A stretch of DNA of 64,000 bases, from contig JAFZIL010000063.1 in NCBI GenBank assembly GCA_017554385.1, positions 1 through 64,000 on the forward strand. The letters run 5' to 3'. The position numbers and the translations under genes are program-made. The DNA is from Prevotella sp. (GTDB lineage: Bacteria > Bacteroidota > Bacteroidia > Bacteroidales > Bacteroidaceae). This document shows, piece by piece, positions 47,405 through 55,816 of the stretch (its first letter is position 1; every line of letters begins with the position of its first letter). The notes below the pieces were generated by a model. It worked only from the letters and a program-made list of their open reading frames with translations. It made no database searches and was not told the origin of the DNA.

Positions 47405-48229
47405 TTATTTTTTGCGAGTAGGTATCGACAGCTCCTGTATCTGCGATACTACCTCGCTCCTATTGTGCGTCACGGCTATCCGCATCTTCACTTCACCGTC
47501 TTTCAGCTTGCCGTCGGCCAGAATGGTGGCCGTATAGCGTATACCTCCCTTGGCGGGAATGCTTTCGACATCAAGGTTCGGCGAGATGTGGACGTGCTTA
47601 TTGCCCGTCAACTCAATAAGCGTAGGCCTGACGTTGAACACGGGATGGTCGGTGTTGTTGATGATTTCAAATGAAATCTTACACTCCTCGTTCCTTGTGA
47701 GAACCATGTCATGGTTGGCATCAACAACGCGTGCGTTGCGTATAAGGAGTAGAGGGCACTGTCGATAGTCCTCACCGTCGACCGAAGCAATGTTTTCTTC
47801 AGTTGGCTCTAAGTCACGCGGGTTCGATATGGTGTATCGTCCACGCGACGACGGTTCGCCCTCGTCGAAGACAATACGGTCGTCGCCTCGTCCCTGTGGA
47901 TCATAGCCGCTCTCGTCGGCTGTGCCTTGCTGGTGCTGGGAGCCTTGCCCTTGTGGTCTTACTGTCTGTCGTTCTGTTGCAACCTTCTCATAACGTTTCT
48001 GTTGGGCGTTGTCTACAGCGGCACCGATGGCAGCACCAGCCACAGCACCTCCTACGGTACCAATCAGCGAACCTACTTCGTGGCCGCGAAAGCCACCGGT
48101 GATGCCACCGATAGCCGAGCCTATCACATGTCCAAACTGGCCGCCCATATAGGCTCCTGTGCCTGCCGATGTAGTACAACTGGCAAGCAGGATGGCGCAA
48201 CCCAAGCCAAGAGTCAATGTCTTTTTCAT
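47405..48229 (-). CDS. glycine-zipper lipoprotein
   Basis: The 274-residue protein starts MKKTLTLGLGCAILLASC, a lipoprotein signal with lipidation at the last cysteine. Residues 20-75 are glycine-rich zipper repeats (GAYMGGQFGHVIGSAIGG, GSLIGTVGGAVAGAAIGAAV) that could insert in or span a membrane. The C-terminal half is an unrecognised beta-rich domain that may be Ig-like. The longer frame from 48292 lacks a credible signal, so 48229 is used. Function unknown. It is downstream of the DUF3467 gene on the same strand. Confidence 0.75.
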   Translation of the reverse strand: MKKTLTLGLGCAILLASCTTSAGTGAYMGGQFGHVIGSAIGGITGGFRGHEVGSLIGTVGGAVAGAAIGAAVDNAQQKRYEKVATERQTVRPQGQGSQHQQGTADESGYDPQGRGDDRIVFDEGEPSSRGRYTISNPRDLEPTEENIASVDGEDYRQCPLLLIRNARVVDANHDMVLTRNEECKISFEIINNTDHPVFNVRPTLIELTGNKHVHISPNLDVESIPAKGGIRYTATILADGKLKDGEVKMRIAVTHNRSEVVSQIQELSIPTRKK

Positions 48230-48269
48230 GTCGATTCTTTTACGTTGGCATCGTTGTCGCGAGAAAGAC

Positions 48270-48599
48270 CTAAGCCTCGCCCTTGCTGCCACCTACATTG
48301 AAGGGGGCAATGGTGCGTGGAGCTTTCTGGTTCTCGGGCATCTTGATCTGGCCGAACTGGTGCTCGTAGCGCATGATATTCTCCTGAAGGGCACCCAGCA
48401 GGCGCTTGGCATGTTCGGGAGCCAGAATGACGCGGCTGCGTACCTGTGCCTTGGATACACCGGGTAGCATGCGTGCGAAGTCGATGATGAACTCCGAGCT
48501 GGAGTGTGTGATGATAGCAAAATTAGCATACTCGCCTTGAGCTGTCTCAGGCGTTAGTTCTATCTGCAGGCCTTGCTGCTTCTGTTCGTTTTCATTCAT
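48270..48599 (-). CDS. DUF3467-family protein
   Basis: The 109-residue protein matches the DUF3467 pattern: LTPETAQGEYANFAIITHSSSEFIIDFARMLPG, then SRVILAPEHAKRLLGALQENIMRYE. Members are small cytoplasmic proteins of Bacteroidota and others; function is not known. It has its own -7 box and lies 40 nt upstream of the lipoprotein gene, so the two may share a transcript. Confidence 0.85.
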   Translation of the reverse strand: MNENEQKQQGLQIELTPETAQGEYANFAIITHSSSEFIIDFARMLPGVSKAQVRSRVILAPEHAKRLLGALQENIMRYEHQFGQIKMPENQKAPRTIAPFNVGGSKGEA

Positions 48600-48630
48600 T
48601 GTAAATAGTATTTTGGTGATTAATGTGGGG

Positions 48631-48638
48631 CAAAGGTA
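48631..48638 (-). promoter_or_regulatory. -7 box of the DUF3467 gene
   Basis: On the minus strand TACCTTTG, matching the consensus, 32 nt before the start at 48599. Confidence 0.55.
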
Positions 48639-48746
48639 CGCCTTTTTTCTGAATTCTGCAACATTATCGGTACAAAAAAATGCGGTGGCTTGGCAGTTTC
48701 ATGCGTTAATCTTCCAAAATCGTTTTGCCGTATCGGCTTTATTTTG

Positions 48747-48754
48747 TATATTTG
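48747..48754 (+). promoter_or_regulatory. promoter of trxA (-7 box, with -33 TTTG)
   Basis: TATATTTG matches TAnnTTTG, and TTTG at 48724-48727 sits 19 nt upstream in the expected -33 position. The start of trxA is 89 nt downstream of the box. Confidence 0.6.
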
Positions 48755-48842
48755 CAGCGTCACTTGTGGGAAGTGCCATTCATGGCGGCGCAAGTGGTAA
48801 TGAAAGAATCATTATCAACCCTATAAAACAATAGTAACTGAG

Positions 48843-49157
48843 ATGGAAGTACAATTGACAAGCGAAAATTTTGAGAGTCTGAAGAAGGGCGACCTGCCTT
48901 TTGTAGTTGATTTCTGGGCAACGTGGTGCGGACCTTGCCGCATGGTGGCTCCAATCCTGAGTGAGCTCGCCGAGAAGTACGACGGCAAGATTGTCGTGGC
49001 GAAATGTGACGTGGAGGATAACGACGACCTGGCTGCCGAGTTCAATATCCGTAACATCCCTACGATTCTGTTCTTCAAGAATGGAGAAGTGGTAGACAAA
49101 CTGGTTGGCGCACTGCCTAAGCAGAAGTTTGAGGAGAAATTCGAGGCACTGCTTTGA
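48843..49157 (+). CDS. trxA: thioredoxin
   Basis: Cytoplasmic dithiol reductant. The 104-residue protein has the active site WCGPC at residues 28-32, preceded by VVDFWAT and followed by the cis-proline region NIPTILFFKNG. Length is that of classical thioredoxin. An unrecognised acidic gene begins 1 nt after its stop, so the two are likely translationally coupled. Confidence 0.96.
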   Translation: MEVQLTSENFESLKKGDLPFVVDFWATWCGPCRMVAPILSELAEKYDGKIVVAKCDVEDNDDLAAEFNIRNIPTILFFKNGEVVDKLVGALPKQKFEEKFEALL

Positions 49158-49158
49158 T

Positions 49159-49476
49159 ATGGCGAGTATTGACGATGAACTCCTCATGGATGAGGAAGAG
49201 ACCCGACGCGAGATGGCTTTCATCAGGAAGCAGCTGCCTCAGGACATGAAGGAAAAATACAGCGACAAGCAGTTGCTGTGGATGCTCGATGAGATCGTGG
49301 AATACTATGTGTCGAGTGGAGTCCTCGACACCAATGACGAAGAGATAGACATCGACATGGAGAAAGTGGCAGCCTACGTCTGTGAACAGTCGTTGAAGCA
49401 GGGCCAAGGTGAGCTCGACCCACAGGAGGTGAGCTTCGTGGTTGAGGCCGACCTCGACTTTCAGGAGCAGGCTTGA
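49159..49476 (+). CDS. hypothetical acidic 105-residue protein coupled to trxA
   Basis: I do not recognise a named family. The product is strongly acidic (MDEEETRREMAF..., DTNDEEIDIDMEKV), with helical segments and one cysteine near residue 75. The start at 49159 is separated from the trxA stop by a single base, which is why it is chosen over a frame starting at 49105 inside trxA. The coupling suggests a redox or stress connection, but that is inference only. Confidence 0.65.
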   Translation: MASIDDELLMDEEETRREMAFIRKQLPQDMKEKYSDKQLLWMLDEIVEYYVSSGVLDTNDEEIDIDMEKVAAYVCEQSLKQGQGELDPQEVSFVVEADLDFQEQA

Positions 49477-49506
49477 TGGGGCCAAGAAAAAGGAAAAACA
49501 AAAAAA

Positions 49507-49555
49507 AACGGGACGACTGTAACTTTTCGGTTTCTCAGTCGTCCTATTATTATAC
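49507..49555. terminator. hairpin between the trxA pair and the ECF sigma gene
   Basis: GGACGACTG (49511-49519) pairs with CAGTCGTCC (49536-49544). It is preceded by a run of A and followed by TATTATTATA. It can end transcription in either direction, more clearly on the minus strand, and lies 17 nt before the sigma factor ATG, where it could attenuate read-through. Confidence 0.6.
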
Positions 49556-49560
49556 AGAGG

Positions 49561-50079
49561 ATGAAAAATATCAGTTTCCGTGCCGACGTGCTACCGCTGA
49601 AGGACATGCTCTTCCGGTTGGCACTCCGCATCACCCTCAATAGTGCGGAGGCCGAGGATGTTGTGCAGGAAACGATGATCAGGGTGTGGAACCGGCGTGA
49701 ACAATGGAGCGAGATAGAATCTATCGAGGCATTCACGACAACCATCTGCCGCAATCTGGCACTTGACAGGCAAAAGCGAATGAGCAACCTGCAATTGTCG
49801 CTGAACGCACAGGAACATGACACACCCGACTTCTCGACAAGGGCCAACCCAGAGCAACAGGCAGTGGCCAACGACCGAGTCAGTCTGGTGAAAAGACTGA
49901 TGGATGAACTGCCCGAGAAACAGCGAACCTGCATGCAGCTGCGCGACATCGAGGGAAAGGCCTATAAGGAAATCGCAGAGGTGATGGGTATCAGTGAGCA
50001 ACAAGTGAAGGTCAGCATCTTCAGAGCTCGCCAGACCATTCGCCAACGTTTCATCGAAACCGAAAAGTATGGACTATAA
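49561..50079 (+). CDS. ECF-type RNA polymerase sigma factor
   Basis: The 172-residue protein has region 2 (LFRLALRITLNSAEAEDVVQETMIRVW, about 17-43) and region 4 (LPEKQRTCMQLRDIEGKAYKEIAEVMGISEQQVKVSIFRARQTIR, about 117-161), joined by a linker. It directs RNA polymerase to a small set of promoters. The next gene overlaps its end by 11 nt and encodes a single-span membrane protein, presumably its anti-sigma factor. No TAnnTTTG is evident just upstream, so it may be auto-regulated. Confidence 0.93.
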   Translation: MKNISFRADVLPLKDMLFRLALRITLNSAEAEDVVQETMIRVWNRREQWSEIESIEAFTTTICRNLALDRQKRMSNLQLSLNAQEHDTPDFSTRANPEQQAVANDRVSLVKRLMDELPEKQRTCMQLRDIEGKAYKEIAEVMGISEQQVKVSIFRARQTIRQRFIETEKYGL

Positions 50080-50590
50080 ATACATAGAACAGCTTGTGGA
50101 GCACTATTTCCAGTGCGAGACCACACTGCAGGAAGAACAAATCCTGCGCACGTTCTTTGCCCAAGACGAGGACAAAGTGCCTGAGGCATTACGCCATTAC
50201 AGGCCGCTCTTCGCCGCCTTGGCCGAAAAGGAGCTGCTTGCTGACGACTTTGACGAGCGCATCCTTGCACTGACCGAAGGCGCACCGAGGGTGAAAGCCC
50301 GCACTGTGAGCCTTGCCGAGCGCATGCGGCCATTGCTCAGAGCTGCCGCTGTGGTGGCCATAGTGCTTGCGCTGGGACAGGCTATGAACCTATCGACGAG
50401 TAGTTCGAGCCAACAGTCTGACGATATTAACTACGCCAACTATAAGGACACCTATGACGATCCGGGCATGGCATGCGATCAGGTGGAAGACGCCTTGCAG
50501 CTCATGAGCGAGGGCTTTATCCAAGCAAGCAAGGGCGACTCGCTCATGTCGGTGCTCACGCAGCAGCCCGATTCGATGTCCATCAACTGA
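50069..50590 (+). CDS. probable membrane anti-sigma partner
   Basis: The 173-residue protein has a cytoplasmic N-terminus (MDYKYIEQLVEHYFQCETTLQEEQILRTFF..., about 1-85), one membrane span (LLRAAAVVAIVLALGQAM, about 88-105), and an extracytoplasmic acidic tail. The N-terminal sequence resembles the sigma-partner proteins seen after ECF genes in Bacteroidota. It overlaps the sigma gene by 11 nt. Its role as anti-sigma is inferred from position and topology. Confidence 0.7.
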   Translation: MDYKYIEQLVEHYFQCETTLQEEQILRTFFAQDEDKVPEALRHYRPLFAALAEKELLADDFDERILALTEGAPRVKARTVSLAERMRPLLRAAAVVAIVLALGQAMNLSTSSSSQQSDDINYANYKDTYDDPGMACDQVEDALQLMSEGFIQASKGDSLMSVLTQQPDSMSIN

Positions 50591-50641
50591 TAGAAGCCCG
50601 CTGGGCCACTGAAGAAAACTGACTACTGCCTTCATGGAAGT

Positions 50642-51145
50642 ATGAAAACGAAAAGGATACTGACACTGCTCCTGACAATAACCATAGCGATGGTTGCTCA
50701 AGCTCAACAGGCGATGGACTTCGTGGGGAAGTTTATGACCGTCTGCAAGGGCGACTCGATGGTGAAATGTATCACCGTGAGTCCGAAGATGATGGAGCAG
50801 ATTGTTGAGAGCCATCAGGGGGATGACGAACGATCGGAAGCGTTCGAACAAGCCATCAGCAAGCTGAAGAGCGCACGCATCGTCACAGCCCCCGCTGAGT
50901 ATTACGAGCGAGCTGAGCTACTCATTAGGAAATATGCAAGCCGTTTCAAGGCTGAGCAGGACTTTCAGACCGATGAGGTGCGAGGCACGTTCTACACTCG
51001 ACAGGATAAGAAAGGGCGCACTGCTGAACTCATCATGCTACGTGAGGACAGCGTGCGCAAGCAGATGACCATCGTCTGCCTGACGGGTGACATTGACAAG
51101 GAATTTCTATGCTTTCTCTATAATAATAAATCATTGAAGGATTAA
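50642..51145 (+). CDS. DUF4252-like secreted protein
   Basis: The 167-residue protein has a signal peptide (MKTKRILTLLLTITIAMVAQAQ). The mature protein has VSPKMMEQIVESH and a C-terminal IMLREDSVRKQMTIVCLTGDID segment, the pattern of DUF4252 proteins that usually follow ECF sigma and anti-sigma genes in Bacteroidota. Function of the family is unknown; it may sense or respond to envelope stress. It is 51 nt after the anti-sigma gene, and a terminator follows. Confidence 0.75.
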   Translation: MKTKRILTLLLTITIAMVAQAQQAMDFVGKFMTVCKGDSMVKCITVSPKMMEQIVESHQGDDERSEAFEQAISKLKSARIVTAPAEYYERAELLIRKYASRFKAEQDFQTDEVRGTFYTRQDKKGRTAELIMLREDSVRKQMTIVCLTGDIDKEFLCFLYNNKSLKD

Positions 51146-51203
51146 AACACACCAACAGAGCAGACTGAGAAGTTGTATCTCTGTTTTCTAACAATTTCAA
51201 GGA

Positions 51204-51258
51204 ATACGGCCATCAAGCCAGCGAGCGTTGCTGGGATGGCCGTTTTCATTTTTTTTTC
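51204..51258 (+). terminator. terminator after the ECF cluster
   Basis: ACGGCCATC (51206-51214) pairs with GATGGCCGT (51235-51243), with an inner CCAGC/GCTGG stem. A run of nine T residues follows shortly after. Confidence 0.88.
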
Positions 51259-51292
51259 TGGTTAATTGTTTTGCCGTTTCCCCATTTATGAT

Positions 51293-51300
51293 TACCTTTG
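51293..51300 (+). promoter_or_regulatory. promoter of the rRNA methyltransferase, 4 nt before its ATG
   Basis: TACCTTTG matches TAnnTTTG, and TTTG at 51270-51273 is 19 nt upstream as the -33 element. The ATG at 51305 is only 4 nt after the box, so transcription should start at or just before the start codon. Confidence 0.6.
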
Positions 51301-51304
51301 CAGC

Positions 51305-52090
51305 ATGACAGCAACAATCATTACAAGTGCACAGAATCTGAAGGTGAAGCAGCTCATGGCACTGCAGCAGAAGTCATCAGAGCGTCGCAAGGAAGGACTG
51401 TTCGTCGTCGAGGGCAGGCGTGAATTGGAACACTGCCTCGACGGTGGATTCCAGATTGACAGTGTGTTCTTCTGTCCCGCTATCTGCGGGACGTTGCCAC
51501 CATTGTCGGCCGACGTGAAGCTTTATGAGGTTTCTGCCAGTCTCTATGAAAAGATGGCCTACCGGGGCGGTACTGAGGGCATCATGGCCGAGGTGAAGAC
51601 GCGTACGCTAAGACTATCAGACTTGCAGTTGCCGCAGAATCCGCTGCTCGTGGTAGTTGAGAGTGTGGAGAAACCTGGTAATCTGGGAGCTATCCTGCGT
51701 TCGGCCGATGCGGCCAAGGTCGATGCTGTCATTGTGTGTGACCCGCTTACGGACTTGTTCAACCCCAACCTCATACGGTCGAGTGTCGGCGGATTCTTCA
51801 GCGTGCCCTCGGTAGCTTGTACGTCGGAGGAGTGCATTGCCTTCCTGAAACAGAACGGTATCAGCATTCTTACTGCCCAGCTACAAGATTCCAGTTTGTA
51901 CTACGATACCGATATGCGTCGTGCCACAGCCATTGTGATGGGCACTGAATCGACTGGGCTCACCAACCAGTGGCGCGAGGCTGCCGATGCACATATCCGC
52001 ATACCCATGTTGGGACGTATCGATTCTCTGAATGTCTCGGTGTCGGCAGCAATCCTGATGTTCGAGGCGGTAAGGCAGAGAAACTTATAG
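51305..52090 (+). CDS. TrmH/SpoU-family RNA 2'-O-methyltransferase
   Basis: Methylates ribose 2'-OH in rRNA or tRNA using SAM. The 261-residue protein has an N-terminal substrate-binding domain (ERRKEGLFVVEGRRELEHCL) and the SPOUT knot motifs VVESVEKPGNLGAILRSADAA (about 118-138), NPNLIRSSVGGFFSVP and VMGTESTGL...IPMLGRIDSLNVSVSAAILMFE. The start at 51305 is favoured by the promoter and family N-terminus over a frame from 51266. Its target nucleotide cannot be deduced. It abuts the convergent downstream gene with no gap. Confidence 0.9.
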   Translation: MTATIITSAQNLKVKQLMALQQKSSERRKEGLFVVEGRRELEHCLDGGFQIDSVFFCPAICGTLPPLSADVKLYEVSASLYEKMAYRGGTEGIMAEVKTRTLRLSDLQLPQNPLLVVVESVEKPGNLGAILRSADAAKVDAVIVCDPLTDLFNPNLIRSSVGGFFSVPSVACTSEECIAFLKQNGISILTAQLQDSSLYYDTDMRRATAIVMGTESTGLTNQWREAADAHIRIPMLGRIDSLNVSVSAAILMFEAVRQRNL

Positions 52091-53905
52091 CTATCTACTA
52101 ATTAGATCGTGCGACGTGAGCTGTAGCAATGCCTTGGCACGTTCTAACAGTTCCTGTTCGTTTTGGCCTTCACGGGCTATGACCTTCTCTACGTCGAGGT
52201 CATAGGCCACGAAGCCTGCAGTGTCATAGACCGTCACGCCATTATTATATGTATGCCAGGCCATCGGTATGAGACTGTCGTTGCTCATAATGTCGCGGCT
52301 GAAGGTGAACGCCGTATGGTCTATGCCCATCTGACCAAGAAGCGTGGCGGCCAGGTCACTTTGGTTGCACAACCGGTCTATGATGCGGTGTCCTCTGATG
52401 GCTCCACCAGTCCATATCATGGGGATGTGGTTGTAGAGACGGGTGGTCTCGTCGATGTCCTGGTAGCGGTAGCCGTGATCAGGCAGAAAGACAACGAGCA
52501 GGTTTTTCCATTGGGGCATCTGGCGCAGACTATCGACAAACTGGCCTACGCAATTATCTAAATAATGAAAGGCATTGTAGACTTTATCATCAAGGTTGTG
52601 TGTCGGAACGTCCCAAGGTTCATGGCTGGAAAGTGTCAGCAAGGTCTTCATCCAGTGCTCGGACTGTTCATGCCTGATGTCGTCAAGCAGTGAAGCGAAC
52701 ATCAGGTCGTCGCGCACACCCCATTGTGCTGACCGCTGTTCACTTATGCCGTAGTCGGCTTTCCAGCGCAGATGCTTATAGCCTGATGACATGACGTAAC
52801 TGCGCATGTTGGTAAAGTTGATATCGCCGCCATAAAAGAAACTGTTCTCATAGCCCTCCTGTGCTAATGAAGCAGCGATAGAAGGTAGCTTGCGGCTTCT
52901 CTCGGGTTCCTTCATCACTGATGTGATGGGAAAGGCAGGATAGCCGCTGAGGACGCTCACCGTACCTTTGTCCGTTCGCCATGAGTTGGCATAGCACTCC
53001 GTGAAGTTGACGCCCTCGTCCATCATTCGGTTTAGGTTAGGCGTGATGTCATCGTGACCGCCAATCTTCGTGAATTGTCCACCACAGCTCTCCATCAGGA
53101 TGATAATGATGTCGGGACGAGTGGTACAGAGTAGTGTGTCGGAGTCAGTGCTTTGGGTGGAGAAAAGACCGTTGGTGAGTCGCTTGGATTCCTCGTCGTT
53201 GTAGAAGTCGTATGTGGTGATATGGTCGCCTGACTTGTCGAGGCTGGCAAGAAACGAGAATACGGGATTCACGGCTGAGTGGTTCAGGAACTGGTTGTCG
53301 CTGTAGTACACCTGACCGATGTTGGTAGTCGACTCGTCGAGTCCGCCACGTATGCCAATGACAATAAAAGGAACGAGAAGGACGAAAAGTAGGGTGTTCC
53401 ACATTCGATGGCTTATGGAGGAGATTGCTGGGTGCTCTAAACTGTCTGTTTTCCACATTAAGCTGCCTATAGCAGCAGCCACTCCGATAACTACAAGCAG
53501 GCGTATCAGGAGATAGCCAAAGCTAACACTGGCCATAGCCTCTGTGGGTGTCTCAAGATATTGCAGACAAGAGGAGTCGAGCTTGAAGTGCCAGAACCCG
53601 TAGAGGCTGGTGTCGGAAACAAAAGCCAAGGAAAAAGCTACTGCCACGAGGACGTAGTAGGCACGGAACACCCATTTGGGTATTTTTGTCCAGAAGCTGA
53701 CAATCGTAAGAAGAAAGGGTACGATGAGAAAGTAGAGTGCGGTGCTGAGGTCGAGACTCAGTCCGTGGCGAACGACATTGCAGACATCACCCATACTGAA
53801 GGGCTGCTCACCGTAGTAAGAGAGCATGAACACCACCTTGGCCGTGATGAACACGAGTACCAGTAGCAGGTAGAACTTCAACAGGAAAAAGAGACGTTGT
53901 TTCAC
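52091..53905 (-). CDS. LTA-synthase-like sulfatase-fold membrane enzyme
   Basis: The 604-residue protein has five hydrophobic segments in its first 190 residues and a periplasmic alkaline-phosphatase-fold domain: PDIIIILMESCGG, NSWRTDKGTVSVLSG (Thr as likely nucleophile), and LPDHGYRYQD. It belongs to the lipoteichoic-acid-synthase/phosphoglycerol-transferase group. Gram-negative bacteria have no LTA, so here it probably transfers a phospho-group onto a surface glycan or lipid; that is inference. Its start overlaps the ABC exporter stop by 4 nt. Confidence 0.88.
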   Translation of the reverse strand: MKQRLFFLLKFYLLLVLVFITAKVVFMLSYYGEQPFSMGDVCNVVRHGLSLDLSTALYFLIVPFLLTIVSFWTKIPKWVFRAYYVLVAVAFSLAFVSDTSLYGFWHFKLDSSCLQYLETPTEAMASVSFGYLLIRLLVVIGVAAAIGSLMWKTDSLEHPAISSISHRMWNTLLFVLLVPFIVIGIRGGLDESTTNIGQVYYSDNQFLNHSAVNPVFSFLASLDKSGDHITTYDFYNDEESKRLTNGLFSTQSTDSDTLLCTTRPDIIIILMESCGGQFTKIGGHDDITPNLNRMMDEGVNFTECYANSWRTDKGTVSVLSGYPAFPITSVMKEPERSRKLPSIAASLAQEGYENSFFYGGDINFTNMRSYVMSSGYKHLRWKADYGISEQRSAQWGVRDDLMFASLLDDIRHEQSEHWMKTLLTLSSHEPWDVPTHNLDDKVYNAFHYLDNCVGQFVDSLRQMPQWKNLLVVFLPDHGYRYQDIDETTRLYNHIPMIWTGGAIRGHRIIDRLCNQSDLAATLLGQMGIDHTAFTFSRDIMSNDSLIPMAWHTYNNGVTVYDTAGFVAYDLDVEKVIAREGQNEQELLERAKALLQLTSHDLISR

Positions 53906-55767
53906 AGGGATTGCATGTCGTTGAGTTTCTTGTAATAGCCGTCGAATGAGAGCAACTCGTCGTGGGTGCCGCGCTCCACAATGCGCCCCTCATGCAGCAC
54001 TATGATCTCGTCAGCGTTCTTGATGGTCGACAGACGGTGGGCTATGGCCACGGTGGTGCGGGTTTTCATCAGTCGTTCTAAGGCATCTTGTACTAAACGT
54101 TCGCTCTCGGTGTCGAGGGCGCTGGTAGCTTCGTCGAGGATGAGGATGGGCGGGTTCTTCAGAATGGCACGGGCGATGGATACACGTTGGCGCTGACCAC
54201 CAGAGAGACGCCCGCCGCGGTCGCCGATGTTGGTGTCGAAGTGCTGTTCCGACTGCATGATAAAGTCGTAGGCATTAGCAATTTTGGTCGCTTCCTCGAT
54301 GCGGGCATCAAGGCTCTTCGGTTTGTCCGGATTATCAGGAGATTCCGGACTTTCCGGAACTCCGAACGCGATGTTGTGGCGGAAGGAGTCGTTGAAGAGG
54401 ATGGCCTCCTGGTTCACGTTGCCGATGAGCTGGCGCAGGTCGTGGATGCCTAACTCCTTCACGTTGATGCCGTCGATGAGCACCTCGCCCTCCTGCACGT
54501 CGTAGTAGCGGGGGATGAGGTCCACAAGGGTGGACTTGCCGCTGCCCGACTGTCCCACGATGGCGATGGTCTTACCCTTCGGAATGACGAGGTTGATGTC
54601 GCGGAGCACCCACTGCTCCCCATAGCGGAAGGACACATGGCGGAACTCTATCTGGTGCTCGAACGACTGTATGTGCTTCGGGTGCTCTGGCTCGCGGATG
54701 GTGTCCTCGGCCATCAGGATCTTGTCGATGCGCTCCATCGAGGCCAGTCCCTTGGGAATGTTGTAGCCGGCCTTGGAGAATTCCTTCAGCGGGTTGATGA
54801 TGCTGTAGAGTATCACCATATAATATATAAAGGTGGGGCCGGTGATGGTCTGGTTGTTCAGCACGAGAATTCCTCCGAACCACAGCACGATGACAATCAT
54901 CACCGTACCGAGGAACTCGCTCATGGGGTGTGCCGACGCTTGACGGATGTTCACGCGCATGAGGTCGTTGCGATAGGAAGAGTTGATGCGGTCGAAGCGG
55001 TGGTTCATCTTCTCCTCAGCACAGAACGCCTTGATGATGCGCAGTCCGCCGAGCGTCTCCTCTACCTGGCTCATCGTGTCGCTCCAGAGCGCCTGCGCCT
55101 TGATGCTCTGTGCCTTCAGCTTTCGTCCTACGAGTCCCATGAACCAGCCCATGACGGGCACGATGATGAGGGTGAAGAGCGTAAGCTCCCACGAGATGAA
55201 GACCAGCGTGGCAAAGTAGGCGATAATGAGCACGGGGTTCTTGAAGAGCATGTCGAGCGAGGCCATGATGCTGTTCTCCACTTCGGCCACGTCGCCGCTC
55301 ATGCGGGCAATGATGTCACCCTTACGTTCCTCGGTGAAGAAGCCCAAGGGCAATGACGTAATCTTGCGGTAAAGCTGGTTGCGGATGTCGCGCACTACAC
55401 CGGTACGGATGGGCACGATACAGGCCGTGGTGAGGAAGTAGGCACCCGTCTTCAGGAACGTTGTCACGGCGAGGAACAGTCCGATTAACAGCAGTGTCGT
55501 CGTGGGGCCGAAGTCGGCGATGAGCCCATTGACCGTGTAGTTCAGGTTGTTCATCAGCACCGCCTGCGCGTTGCCCCAGTCCCAGGCCATCAGCTCAGTG
55601 GCGGCCTCGGCGTCGCCCGTCTGGAACAGAATCTGCAGGATGGGGATGAGTGCGGCGAAAGAGAAGATGTTCAGCACCGCCGAGAGAATGTTGAATACCA
55701 CCGACAGCACTAAGTATTTCTTGTAGGGCGGCACGAACCGCCGAAGTACTTGCAGAAATTCTTTCAT
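53902..55767 (-). CDS. ABC exporter (MsbA-like half-transporter)
   Basis: The 621-residue protein fuses a six-span membrane domain (1-330) to an ATPase domain with Walker A GQSGSGKST (about 410), signature LSGGQ and Walker B ILILDEATSALD. It is like lipid A or drug exporters. An insert rich in Pro-Glu-Ser/Pro-Asp (VPESPESPDNPDKPKSLD, about residues 479-495) lies between the Q-loop region and the signature and is encoded by 9-nt DNA repeats. It is 4-nt coupled to the LTA-synthase-like gene, suggesting a shared envelope substrate. Confidence 0.92.
   Translation of the reverse strand: MKEFLQVLRRFVPPYKKYLVLSVVFNILSAVLNIFSFAALIPILQILFQTGDAEAATELMAWDWGNAQAVLMNNLNYTVNGLIADFGPTTTLLLIGLFLAVTTFLKTGAYFLTTACIVPIRTGVVRDIRNQLYRKITSLPLGFFTEERKGDIIARMSGDVAEVENSIMASLDMLFKNPVLIIAYFATLVFISWELTLFTLIIVPVMGWFMGLVGRKLKAQSIKAQALWSDTMSQVEETLGGLRIIKAFCAEEKMNHRFDRINSSYRNDLMRVNIRQASAHPMSEFLGTVMIVIVLWFGGILVLNNQTITGPTFIYYMVILYSIINPLKEFSKAGYNIPKGLASMERIDKILMAEDTIREPEHPKHIQSFEHQIEFRHVSFRYGEQWVLRDINLVIPKGKTIAIVGQSGSGKSTLVDLIPRYYDVQEGEVLIDGINVKELGIHDLRQLIGNVNQEAILFNDSFRHNIAFGVPESPESPDNPDKPKSLDARIEEATKIANAYDFIMQSEQHFDTNIGDRGGRLSGGQRQRVSIARAILKNPPILILDEATSALDTESERLVQDALERLMKTRTTVAIAHRLSTIKNADEIIVLHEGRIVERGTHDELLSFDGYYKKLNDMQSL
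54322..54366. repeat. 9-nt tandem repeat in the ABC exporter gene
   Basis: Five 9-nt units (plus strand TTTGTCCGG, ATTATCAGG, AGATTCCGG, ACTTTCCGG, AACTCCGAA) encode the Pro-Glu/Asp-rich insert. The period of nine preserves reading frame. Confidence 0.8.
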
Positions 55768-55816
55768 GACAAATGTGACTATTGGGTCTTAAGTGACACT
55801 AATATTCCTTCTGGTC

